From positions 1 through 64,000 of the forward strand of contig JAKZAN010000155.1 in assembly GCA_023053545.1 (NCBI GenBank): a stretch of DNA of 64,000 nt, given 5' to 3'. Under the pieces are notes generated by a model. The model had not been told where the DNA came from. It searched no databases and saw nothing but the letters and a program-made list of their open reading frames with translations. Positions within the stretch are counted from its first letter, which is position 1. Each line of letters begins with the position of its first letter. This DNA comes from Lepidurus packardi. Its lineage: Eukaryota; Arthropoda; Branchiopoda; Notostraca; Triopsidae. Both the position numbers and the translations under genes were made by a program. This document shows positions 34,672 to 45,823 of the stretch, piece after piece.

Positions 34672-37234
34672 TCACAAATGTTTCTGCAGCAGCTAGATTG
34701 ATTTACTCTTGCCAACCAGGCTCTATAAGATCGATTGAGGGTAGACATCCAGGTTCTTTATCGCAACCTGAAGCTTCAACTGCGAGTCTCCTGAAGACTT
34801 GGCCGAAAGGTACAGCTGCACGTATGAATTTGCCGGGCTGCCTTATTCATTAAGAATGCCCATTTTCTCGAGGTTCCTTTTTACGACACTGTATGCCTCA
34901 AGCATCTGTTGGTATTTCTTTTTCTTCAATTTATTTTGGCCGATAGCCGATAAAATTTTGAGGCTTATGAGCTCTGAACACTTCACTTTGTTAGCCTAAT
35001 GCGTAATACTGGCCATTGCTTACTTTAGTGAGAAGTAAAGCTACGGAAGGTGTGGAGACTCGCTTTACCACCAAGTCGATAATGCGAATTCCCGAGTCTC
35101 TATGGCTTCCACCTTATTTATCACAAAGGCGAACTGGATTATGGGACCAATTCCTTAAAAAATATGGTCAAACATCCTGAGCTGTTCTATATGATGTCGA
35201 TCTATCATATGCAACTGGTTCATTGCTGCTAAAATAGACTTGTGTTGGCTAAGATATCCAGTGATTGAGTAAATAGATAGTCATTAGGTGAATTAAGAAG
35301 CATGGGTTTTACATGAAACACCGATGGAGTTGGGCGATTGCGTCGATGATAGTATCACATAAGGTTTCATTGAGTTGGATCGGAACAATCTGGAATGTGT
35401 ATTTTTCGGTAATGAGCAGTATCTTCTGGATATGGGCCAGGGAGGGGTAGTCTTTGTTGTACCGCCTGAGTTCGACCGAAGTGGCCTGTCTGATAAGTAA
35501 CCCAATACATGTCGCTCGGCTGATGCATCCAATCTGAAATATCAAGCCCTGGTGAGTGTTGTTATTGTTACTTGCTAGGCGAGTAATTACGAATACTGTT
35601 GGAGAAGTATGTTCTGAAGCCCCAACCCATTCAATAACACTATCTAATGGATCTTCTATTCTAAGTGAGTTATGCCTCTGTAGATGCTGAACGGACAGTC
35701 CATTCTCATTACCTGAATGTTTTGGGTCTTATTGATGTCCAGGATTAGCTTCATCTTCTGGGCTATGTCTTTCTTATGGGTTTCGAGGAGATACACAGTC
35801 ATGTCTCTGAAGTGTGGCACATAGTCGAATTCTAAGTTCTACCAGGTCTCTCCACCAAAATCTGTCAAGGTTTGTATCCTGACATCCTCCTGGTGCATTT
35901 CAGTAAACTACCTAACCATTGCAGTGATCTTGTCGATAATATTGCTGTCGTTGAGAGTCTCCTATACGAACTACATAATGATGTCAAAAATAGCATAGTG
36001 GCGATGTTTTTTGATCAGTTCAGACTTGAATAGGGTCATCAAGGATTCCAGATAAGCTCCTACGGCTTTTGTTTATTTGGTTGCATCTTCACTTATTAGA
36101 AATGCACTCTGAATTCCCATTAAGTTGGCAAGTAATTGGTTGGATTATCTGATGAAATCACAGATCAGTCTTACTCCATCGTCCTTAGAGACGCATCTCA
36201 GTAGTGCAGTTAGATCCTAAGGACTATCATGTATTGCTTCAGAGGCGTACTTCAACAATAGTCTCTCAAACATGAATCGTAGGCACTTCAAAAACTACTT
36301 GTAGAGTGATTAGGAGATCTCGTAGTTATAGTTGCGCAGAAGTTTGAGAACGTTGACACTGACCTCCAGGAGTTGGGGCTCGTAGAAACTGAGAATCTGG
36401 TCATGGATGAAGGTGGAGAGGTGGAGGGATAAGATCTATCTAACTTCTTGGATTAGAGTTCGGGCAAAGGAATAAGGTAGCAGGGTCAGCCTTTCGAGGA
36501 CGGATATATCATGAAGATTAGTTGTGCTGACTTGGTGCCTGATGAGGCTGATTTGTTGAAGATGCGCGAGGTAGATCTGAGCAAATACTGCTTCTGGACG
36601 AGGGTAATCGGTGATGCAAAAATTAGAAAATAAGCAAACAAATGAATAGCAGAGAAGGATGAGTTTCTTAATATGCGTTGTTTTGTTCTTAAGGATTTAC
36701 TTATTGGTTACGCTTTCGCAGTAGATTCCGGCTCAGATCATCGCTGCTGATGTACAGACATTCTTTCACCCGCTGGTTGCTGACACGTGCCTCCCTTAGC
36801 CCCTCAATTCTCGTCCCTAGCACTTCTCTCTGGTCTGAAAACCTGTCCAGCAAGTCCTGCTTATACACTGGAAAGTAGGTGTTTGTGATCTCTTTGAGCT
36901 TCAATGTCACTCGAAACTCTAATTCAGTCATTTGCATTAGCTGCTCACGGTAAAGCCCCATGGACAAGGAGTACCGCTTCGTGTTGGCTGCGAAAAGTTT
37001 GGCTATGAGTTGGAGGTGTGAGAGATTGGGTTTAGCCCAGGAAGAGGGTATTTATTATGATGACTGGGATGTGTAGTTGAGGTATTTGTGTTTGAGCTAG
37101 TCGAGCGGGTTAAATGTAGCGTTGGGAAGGGGTTTTTATGATTTGTGGTACGCTAGAATAGTGTGTAGTTCGTGGGGAGTGAGAGGTTTAAGGAGTGGCT
37201 TCCATTCCTGGACCCTATCGAGTATGGATTGCAT
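34672..37234 (-). CDS. Large alpha-helical protein of unknown function
   Basis: A 785-aa protein in four exons; introns 35249-35312 (64 nt), 35549-35571 (23 nt) and 36594-36711 (118 nt). It begins MQSILDRVQEWKPLLKPLTP and ends QLLQKHL. It is Leu/Ile-rich and helical throughout, with no signal peptide, membrane helix or catalytic motif. Long helical repeats without low complexity recall vesicle-tethering or trafficking scaffold subunits, but I cannot tie it to any family. Dozens of Gln codons are TAA/TAG. The three splice sites restore one frame across about 2.5 kb; the 118-nt intron is the least certain. Next upstream on the same strand is the VPS9 gene. Confidence 0.75.
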
Positions 37235-37476
37235 TTATTAGTTCTAGTTCTTCTGCTGACAATAATAAAGAAAAGAGATTGTGCAGAGTATACTATATAA
37301 TAATGGATAAGGCTTATCCCTTCTTCCCCTGTTTTAGACTGCTCTTATATAAAAATATAGACAGATCATAAAAATATAAATAGTTATGTAATATGTTGTG
37401 TTAGATCATTTGTTATCTCTGAAATAAGCGATAATACTCGGAAGCCATGAAAAAAAGAGAGAGAGGAGCAGAGTCG

Positions 37477-38945
37477 TCATTTCGTGTTGGTCCAGTGTTT
37501 GTGTATGTAGTTGTACGATTCCTATACTCATTAAACTCCCATGGGACTGTGATTCTTACGCTTAGATTAGTCAGCAGCCTCTTTTCCGATTCGTGCTCGC
37601 AGGGTTCCACTCCGATGAAGTCCGACATCATATCAACCTGTGTTTTCAGGTCCGGGATATCTGCCAACAGCACTACCACGATCGTCACTGGCAGTATGTC
37701 CTCCATCGTTGCCAACTCTACAAAAAATACATCAGGTTTCATCCATTTGGTACCTTCTTTGCCTGCCGAATACTCAAACACCATTGTCTTCAACTTCGTG
37801 TACATCATCTGGCAGTGCTTTAGCTTCTCCCGGATATTCTGCGTCATCTTCATCTTTTCCAGCTCCCAGACAGCCTTCAGAAAGGGTAAGTCCTTGTTCT
37901 TGGCCACGGAGTCCGAGTAGGATGCCGGCTCGTCTTTGATCATCCACAGCTTGCGGGTCAAACAGACATCTGTGTAGATTTATTTAACACTCCTCGTTTC
38001 GAGAATGCGCTTTCTACGTTCCTGGAACTGGGATTCAGCATTGAGATTGCGGTAGTTATAGATGGGGAAGATGCAGTCGTAGAGTTTCTGGCATACGTAC
38101 TTCTCCACAGACAGCCGACAATACGGCATCACTTTTTCCATCTCTTTGCGTCCAGAGTTGAAATCTTTGAAAAGGCTGTCCACGACCTCTGAAATGATGT
38201 TACTACGCTCAAGGTATCCGAATGGCATAAGACTGGTAAAGTAGTTTGTTACATCAGACTCTTCATCGGCAAAGGAATCAGGTCACTACTCTCCTCCACG
38301 TTGCGGTAGCTGTCGCGAAAACTCAGGAGTTCGCTGGCTAGCTTTTTTCCGAGGCCATAACTCTCCAGAGACAGTAGTTTATAAAATGCAAAATCTGCAC
38401 ACACTTCCAACTGGAAAGGGTTCGACGAAAGGTCATCTCCTTCAATAATCTCCTCTTCGTAGTAACTTGTGCACGTTGATACGAGTTCCTTGGCACGGGC
38501 TTTGAATGACTGCAGAAAAGCTTTAACTTATTCACGGGCTCCAACCAAACCACGTATCCTGCAGAGACGCGTTGATTTCACCTCATTATTCTTGATGTCA
38601 AGCTTGATGGCGGTGACTTGGGGGTCGGATCCACCTCCCAGGAACGAGAGACAACTAAACATGTCTTTTAGGGTCTTTTTCTTCTGCTTGATGATAGTGG
38701 CGTGGGCAATTCCTTCGTCGATAAGGTTGAAACCACTGCGGATTGTGATAGGTGGGGAGAGATTACAGTGAAGAGCCGACTTCGGTGAAGAGTTCGAGGA
38801 TGCGGCTGGTGGAGACTGTGAAGTCGAATGCGAGTTCGAGGAATGTGGAGTTATCAATTTATTCTGACTGGGAGACCAGTTCTAGGCGTTCAGAGTTGGT
38901 GACGGTGGAGTTGGTCATTGCGGACTCTAGTTACTTGGACTGCAT
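37477..38945 (-). CDS. VPS9-domain protein (Rab5-type GEF)
   Basis: A 459-aa protein in four exons; introns 37522-37559 (38 nt), 38233-38252 (20 nt) and 38736-38766 (31 nt). The C-terminal ~200 residues form a VPS9 domain: a helical lead-in (FLKAVWELEKMKMTQNIREK), then the signature MEDILPVTIVVVLLADIPDL and LLTNLS. VPS9 proteins load GTP on Rab5/Rab21 GTPases and drive early endosome fusion. The N-terminal half has no known domain but shows helical, partly basic sequence (KQKKKTLKDMFSCLSFLGGG). The last intron gives a TGA stop; without it the frame runs into the next gene, which supports the splice call. Confidence 0.8.
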
Positions 38946-39420
38946 GTGATTAGAATTGGGGGTAAGTGTGAAAGGTGTGTGTTTCTGGATGAAGCTGTAT
39001 GTTATTATTTGTTATTATGGCTATGCAAACGTCTATAGTTGGGAGTAGAACAACGAAATAAAGTTACTTTGTGTTTTTGAATCGTTGTTGTCTTAGGAGG
39101 AATCAGCCAGTAGGAAGTTATAGGTGTACTGTTTCGGGAGTGTCATGTTTCAACTTTTGGAATACACTCTTCTGCATAGACTATGAACCAAATAGATATC
39201 TAAACAAATTGGTGGTTTTTCTATCCTGCGCTTAACTATCTAAATTCTAGCTAGCACACTATTCTATACTCACCACCCCTATTCTGGGGTATTACGTTTT
39301 CTCGTCTTCATCCAAGTGTCTCATGGTCACTCCCCACACACATAGACTGCTAATACCCTTCACTGGGAGTCTCATATGCGTTATTGAACTATTAGCATTA
39401 AAACATATCGTAGGCATCTA
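38946..39420. other. Intergenic region
   Basis: 475 bases between the VPS9 gene start and the 3' end of CFAP97-like copy 2. AT-rich, with no convincing coding frame or RNA gene. Confidence 0.55.
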
Positions 39421-40053
39421 TCATCTGATCTTTTCCTTTCCTAGGATCTTCCCTGTGCTTTTACTCTCCATCAGCGCTAGATTCGATATCTGGTTCAGTT
39501 CTGGCAGCTTCCTATTCTTTAGGTAGAGTGATGCCTTCGAACCTCCAGGAATTGGAGCATTTGGCACCTTCGACAAACTCTGTGAGCCAGCCGACCTGTT
39601 AACGGTGTATGTTTTGGCCAACCGTGCGGCCATATCCTGATTCTCCTGGTTGATGCGCTCGATCTCTAGCTGACGTTTGATATGCATAGGAGGGTGGAAT
39701 ATATGGTTATATTCTTCATCTCCGTAGGTACCAGCAGGGTTGCCAGCAGCCGTAGAAGTTTTGCCTTCAGGGGATTTGGTCTTGTTCCGGTTCTTGACGG
39801 TCATGATTTTGCTGAGGAGGATGGCATTTTCGTTGCTGATGGTCTCCTAGGTTTCGGACTTTGCTAGCTTGTTGACTTGTTATTTGTGGAGCTTGTGGAG
39901 ACGCATGTATTTCTGGGGGGACAAGTCCTGGGGGCTCCTCTTGTGGACGATGGACTCGATGCGTTTGAGGTACTTGTGGTACTCCTTCTCCTTCTCCTTG
40001 ATCTCGAAGGGGTGGTTATTCTGGGCCTGGTAAGTGGAGAAGTACTTGTTCAT
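39421..40053 (-). CDS. CFAP97/hemingway-like protein, copy 2
   Basis: A 210-aa intronless protein. After MNKYFSTYQAQNNHPFEIKE, the region KRIESIVHKRSP..RLHKLHKQQVNKLAKSE is followed by ISNENAILLSKI, the family's ENxxLLxKI helix, and a second one, IERINQENQDMAARLAKTY. The C-terminal part is basic and Ser/Pro-rich. This two-helix order and size resemble the short CFAP97D1-type proteins of motile cilia. Two TAA/TAG codons in the middle are Gln and split it under the standard code. Confidence 0.68.
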
Positions 40054-40271
40054 AGCGATGGAGTAAAAATGGAAGAAAATAGAATAAAAGGTATCAATCA
40101 ATTGAATATTGCAGGCATTCCAAAATGGACTAGAATAATAGCATTTGGAAGAAGAATCGCCAAAGATTTTATCGATCTGTCTCCAAAACATAGATATCTA
40201 TTCCAACCATAGCCCATACATAATTGATATACAATCCAAGGGAAAACTATATTTATTTCGTAGGGGCTTTA

Positions 40272-41711
40272 TCACCAGAACGAAATCGGTACGTGTACAC
40301 GGCTTTCTTTCCCTGCTGGCACTATCATTGTATCCATCCATTTCTTGTCCAATAAGGCAAAGTCCCGTGGGTCGTTCAGTGCCTCCTCCTGCTCTCCTAG
40401 CGGCAACGGGTAGCTCTCAGTCACTTTGTACGCAAGTCTGCTGCTCTTCATCTTCTTCTACATCAGCTCCTTCATAAACCCTTCTTTCCTGACATTCATA
40501 AACTTTAATCTCTCCGTCTCAACTTCTTCCTACTTCTTCTGTTTCTTAGTCTTCTTGCCGTTGGCCAGCTTTTGTTTGTTTTCGGACTGAGGTTTTGGGG
40601 TGTCAGACTGGGACTGTTGGGTAGGCAAGCCAGCAGCTCCCTTTCTCTCCGTATTGTCGGCTGCGAAAAATGCTTTATTGGACTGTTTGGATGGCTTTTT
40701 CTTGTGATTCTGTGTATTCGTAGCCTCTACCTCTTCTTTCCTCGCCTTCTTCTCACCGTCTGTCATAAATCTATCTACATACAGTAAATCTGGTTTCTTG
40801 ATCTCGATGTGCACTGGTTGTTCCTCATTCACGCTCATTTGAGTTCCATATGCTTTCGCCTCTGCTGCTTTAGTACTTTGGGAATCAGTATGCTTTTTGC
40901 GGGGAAGATGGGGGTATTGCTATTGAGGAGCATGAACTAGTGCTGATGTGTAGGTTTCTTGTTGCCGAGGTTTGTTGTCTCCAGCATGCGGCATCACGTT
41001 GTGGGTCATGTTGTGGCTATTCTTGTTGCACCGACCGTAGGCTTCGAAAGGAGGTTTTCCGAAATAAGTAGCGAAGGCTGAATTAGGAAGGTCTCTTGAC
41101 TGAAGCTTGAATTACTTTATCCGTTCCATTCGACGGTCGATGATCTCCTTATCTTCCTTAGGATCCAAGGGCTGGATGATCTTTTGACCTTTTTTTAGGT
41201 TGCTTGCTGTTCGTCTGTAGTCGATGCTCTTACCCTTTTTGTCTTTATTTACATTATTCTGATGTTCCTCCTGAGGAGACTGGACTTGATACAATTGCGA
41301 TTTGTAGAGATCATCATCTCCCTCGTATACTCCGATTTTGATTGGTTTAACATTATGAGTGCCAGTTCCTGCAGTTACACTACTAATGTTGCTGACAAGG
41401 GTCTGGCTCTTGGCTCGAGACAGTTTGTTCTGTTTCACAAGCTACTTGACGGCATTGACGTCTTGATAATCCTGCATGATGGGTCCTCGGTAATTATTCT
41501 GTGTTTCGGTCTGGTACTGACAAGCTTGAGTATTGTGTTGACAGGAAACTGGCTTTTGCTAGATACGGACAGTGGCAGAGCCTGGAGTTTGTGGTTTAGG
41601 GAGGCGAGCTTCGGGAGAAGTAGGAATGGGAGCCCATGTGAGTAATTCATACATGGTAGGTTCCTGAGTGTTGTGTTTTCTGACTCCGAAAACTGTAGGC
41701 TCTTGGTGCAT
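40272..41711 (-). CDS. Basic low-complexity protein, unknown function
   Basis: A 479-aa protein with no introns, starting at the first ATG after an in-frame TGA (41709-41711). It is rich in Gln, Lys, Asn, Pro and Ser. A Lys/Gln tract lies near residues 395-405 (KKTKKQKKQEEVE). The ordered C terminus includes PLPLGEQEEALNDPRDFALL and ends VHVPISFW. No enzyme motif, membrane helix or signal peptide. It is probably an intrinsically disordered scaffold. Not recognised. Confidence 0.75.
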
Positions 41712-41965
41712 GGACAGGTGTTTGGAAGAATAGTATGTTCAGGAGTGTTTATTTGATTATCGTTGGAAGTTCGCAAGCTATAATAGATTCCTAATAATGA
41801 GGCGTGGGTCTTTAACGACTTGTATATATGATCCCCATTTCCTTATTATTTTTATTGACTGTCAAGACATGCACCCTCAATCCTACAACAATATGCCATT
41901 TATAAAATAGAGTGAGCCAATAGATATCCATACACTTAAAATACGCAAACAAACAAACAGCAAAT

Positions 41966-42972
41966 ATGGAGATCTTTTAAAAAATGAACGAGAAGATGGA
42001 GCTCGGATGGAAGCTCAGCACTGGTTCCTGTGAGGAGTGTGCCGGCATCCTCATGTACAATCCTCATAATAACACCCTCAACTGCATCAAGTGTGGAGAT
42101 ATGATCGATCATGAACCCCAGGATGATCAATAAGAACAAAAACACACTTCGACCTCGGCATCCAAACTTCCTGCTGGGTGTCCTCCCTCGGCTACTAAGC
42201 TTCAGCCTCCCGCTGGAAGTCTACCATCTGCTACCAAATCCAATGAAGATGATGAGGATGAATACTACAATTCCTTGTATGCGAATTACTCTGCTAAGCC
42301 AACCAAAGACCAGGCTGAAAAGCAGCGCAAGAATGATGAAGTTAGCAAAAAGATGGGTCAAAAACTACTTGCAGGATGGGCCATGCTCGAGGCTTCATGT
42401 CCAGGTACTGACCAATCCCCATTCAATTTCGTGTTTAATATGACATATACTTAGATTGCTTGGTACCTTTGATGAGACTGAAACAAGGACCCATGCTGTG
42501 CTTAGGTTGCGATAGGCAATATGTGGAACCAGGTCAGGCACCAACAAATAACGGAAATACAGGCCCTTCAAAAAATGTCCAAGATAACACCCAGAAACCC
42601 TCAGCTCAGACTGCACCTAAGAACAAATTGTAGACTGATTTAAATGATGTTATCAATAACAAGATCAGCCAGAAGGCCCCCCAAAGACCCGCTTCTCCTG
42701 TAGTTTCCTCTGTGGTTGCCCAAACAACCAAACAAGAAACCAAGCCAGCACAACAAATCACTCAGCAAGCAAATACCATACCTGTGAACAATCCTCAAAA
42801 TGGTGGCAACGAATTAGGGATGCTTTCTAAAGGAATCGTTGGGGAAATCCTGGGTTTCTACCAACAGCGTGTGAGAAGTGCGGTGGCAAGGAACGACGAA
42901 AGCGAAGTGTCCAGAATCGTCGACAAGATGTAGACGCTGATTTCGTTGGTGTCCAAAGTATCTAATTTGTGA
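41966..42972 (+). CDS. ZNRD2 (SSSCA1/p27)-type zinc-ribbon protein
   Basis: A 318-aa protein in two exons (intron 42405-42454, 50 nt). An N-terminal zinc ribbon has CEECAGILMYNPHNNTLNC then IKCGDM. The central domain matches the ZNRD2/SSSCA1 family: KKMGQKLLAGWAMLEASCPDC, VPLMRLKQGPMLCLGCDRQY, with two CxxC knuckles. The intron falls inside the CPDC motif, which confirms the splice. The rest is Gln/Pro/Asn-rich, with a helical C terminus (EVSRIVDKMQTLISLVSKVSN). Human ZNRD2 is a small mitotic/telomeric-associated factor; function here is unknown. The first ATG is followed four codons later by TAA (Gln), so a standard-code start would be misplaced. Confidence 0.85.
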
Positions 42973-43089
42973 ATGTAGTATATTGTAAACTTTAATAGGT
43001 TAACCAAGTTGCGGTTACTACGTATTAGCCCATAAAAATATCTGCAAACTGATTACCAATGTAACCAGGATTTTACATGTATTAGAAAC

Positions 43090-44858
43090 TCAAAAATCCA
43101 AATCGATCTATGCTTCGTCAGATCCTCTCTCCTCTACTGCATTGGGTATTAGGCTTTGGACTGTTTTATCGCTGCAATGTGCACATACGATTTGATCGTT
43201 TCCTACTTTTATCAGCTCAACTATACGGCACTCTTCATCGCAGGACGGACACCTTCCCCAGACCTTGTTTCTATACGCTTGCTCACATCTAGTACTGCAA
43301 AACATGTGTTCGTCTTGGTCCTTTACACTCTATGTTCCTACACCCTTCAGGCACTCCCAGCAATATCCTCTGTTGACTGGTTGTTTCTAGTTATTTGGAC
43401 TCACAGCAGGAATCTCTCTCAAGGAACTACTGCTTTCAATGGTCTCCTCTGCAAGATCCTTGACGATATTCTCCTTAGGATATTTCTTATGCTCATGCTC
43501 GGGTTATTACTCAACTTCCCGAGCAAAGCGTACATGCTTCACTCCTTTCTTCTTGAATTTATTTTTCTTACTGCTCATGCAACTCTTTGTCGTCCCTGGG
43601 GCTTTACTATTGCGTGAGTGGTGGCTGGTTGATTTTTGGGATTACTATAACGCATCGTTGACTCGATTCGTGTGATGGTCCACATAGCCCAGCATGTACT
43701 CGATCTCCATAGGCTTCACTTCACCTCTGTATCTTTTCTCCTCCAGAGTCTGCAAGAAAGAAGTATTCCTGATCTCCTCTTCAGACTGGTAATCTCCTTT
43801 GATAAGCTCACCATTTTCTAAACCCAGTAGCACAAATGACTGATCATGACATTTTGATTACCGTAGGTGTTAAATGAGAAGACATCCTCCTCCTCGAAGG
43901 TCTGGATCATCTCGAATCTATTCTGTCCTATTACAGTTTCCTGTATCATTTCCTTCTTCTCCTGTCTTTTCTGGACTATTGCTTCGATATCATCTTTCTG
44001 GGGAGTGGCCATAGAAATCGGTTTGGGGATTTGCTGCTGAGAAGGGAGATTGCTGAGTATCTTTTTCTTGAGTTTGATTCTAAACCCCGGAGGTAAGGGT
44101 AGCTTCTCGATTTCTTACTCCGTCAGTGCCATAAGTTTATCCCTATCGTCTATGCCGATATCCTTGAGGGTGTTCTCGAATGCAACCATTTTGAGTTCCG
44201 TCAAGATCTTGATGACTATTCAGTGTGAACATTCGCAATTAAGAAATCATTCGTTTATTGGATTTACATTAGGATTAGTTAGTATCTTGCGCAGGTGCAG
44301 TATTAGATAGACCTGTTGAGTTAGCTTGTTCGGTAAAGGTACTGGTCTTGGCATGATTAAGGAATTTCTTGAGTTCTTTCGACTCAGGGACATTAGCTTT
44401 GAATCTGCCTGACTATGTTGTCGAGTTCCTATAGGCATTTAAAGTATGAGGGCAGATCAGAGAGAAAACGATGTTTTATATGATTAGTAAGCTTATTTTA
44501 ATAGCAAAAAATAGATAAGCTTGAGCTGGTGCAAATTTAGGTGAGGGTGCGATCTCATGAAGGACACGAAAAGGATAGTGTACATTGAGGCTTTGGCTTC
44601 TTTCTTTTCTTTGATATGACGTTTGAGCTACTCGAGTTTTTATTTCTGAAGCAGCAGTAGGATGTTTTTTTGAAATTGTTGCGATTGAGAGGGTGGGGGC
44701 TGTACCATTTTCTGGGCCTCGCTTTCAAGGAGGGATTGCTGTTGGGTCTGTTTGTGAGTGACGAGGACCGGTTCATTCTTGCTGGGATTGTTATTCTTTT
44801 TGCGGGACAGCTCGCGTACTGGTCTGTTCTTGAGGATCAGGTTGGGCTCCATGCTCAT
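43090..44858 (-). CDS. SAM-like domain plus C-terminal zinc-ribbon protein
   Basis: A 505-aa protein in four exons; introns 43818-43861 (44 nt), 44216-44267 (52 nt) and 44429-44583 (155 nt). A Gln-rich N terminus leads to a SAM-like helical domain (residues about 150-190: AFENTLKDIGIDDRDKLMAL, then IEKLPLPPGFRIKLKKKI). Next come coiled-coil and acidic stretches. The C terminus has four Cys pairs: CWECLKG, MFCSTRC, GRCPSCDEEC and VCAHC, likely two zinc sites of TRASH/zinc-ribbon type. Start MSMEPNLILK. Exon joins restore phase each time; the 155-nt intron is the least certain. The function is probably protein or RNA binding. Confidence 0.7.
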
Positions 44859-45084
44859 TTGTGTTAGCTCTGAGTCTTGGTCTGTTTTATATGTTAGATT
44901 GATATTTTTATATTAAAGAGTACCCATGCCCACCTCTTTTTTCATTAATTACTACTTTTTTCAAATATTTAGATTCGGACATTTTTCGTATGGGTGTTAA
45001 TATGGGCATTGAGGTTTGTCCCCATGCCACCAACTCCAGTTTCCTCATAATCCATTATATTATACCCTACACACTCTGAACAAT

Positions 45085-45690
45085 ATGGCCTTACGCTTGT
45101 TGCGAGGCACCGTCACCATGCAGGCAGTCCAAGCACTCTGCAGGGCACCCAAGAAGAAGAAAGAAGCCTAAGCCAAAATCGAGTCCAATGATATAATCAA
45201 CATCTTCAAAGACAGACAAGACCCAGCTATCGGCGACATCTAGTAGTACCCTCTCTTCGTCAATGAGTACGACGTCAGCAAGCCCAAGTTTATGGAGCAG
45301 ATGACTGGCATCCGCTGGGGCTCCTCTGCCTGCGTAAACCCCCCTTTACTTACTCGCCACTCCCAAATAGTTCTGCACAGGATCTCCAACCGACTGACTG
45401 GAAGCGATACTTGAAGGGCATGCAGCGAATGCAGCTCAGGGACAGCAGCTACTACAAACACATTGTCCGTAAAATGGATGTCGTAATACAGTTCGCAGTT
45501 TTTCTTGATGTTCGTCCGATGATTAATGGTCATGTAGAGCAACGATGACACTGATTTGTACGCCAGATACGCCATTAGAGACAAGTACAATGGCTATGAT
45601 GAGGATGACGAAGCTGCCGTCGAAGAGGAAGAGGATGACTCCGACGAAGACGACGACGCCCCCAAGGCCGGCAAGAAGAGAGAAGGCTGA
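45085..45690 (+). CDS. Probable mitochondrial protein with acidic tail
   Basis: A 167-aa protein in three exons (introns 45334-45380, 47 nt; 45483-45537, 55 nt). The N terminus (MALRLLRGTVTMQAVQALCR) is an amphipathic, Arg-rich presequence typical of mitochondrial import, followed by a Lys cluster. The middle is globular (RWGSSACDLQPTDWKRYLKG, RDSSYYKHIVRK). The end is highly acidic (EEEEDDSDEDDDAP). It could be a ribosomal or respiratory-complex subunit of the ciliate mitochondrion. No family is recognised. Confidence 0.75.
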
Positions 45691-45823
45691 ACAGTTTTAG
45701 CACCCTCAATGTCTATATATTTACATACTCCGGACTGTTGTACATGTTCTCTGGCATCTGTATCCACAGAAGCCACCAATAGATCAAAGAATGCAAAAAA
45801 GGAAATAGATTATGTTGTGATTG

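Noticed and set aside
34981-35040. Candidate 28-nt intron (GTAAGCAATGG...CATTAG) in the 785-aa gene
   Set aside because: Removing it creates an early TGA; the unspliced frame continues for another 110 codons to a proper stop.
41262-41645. 127-aa plus-strand ORF
   Set aside because: It is antisense to the 479-aa gene (40272-41711), whose frame is continuous across the region.
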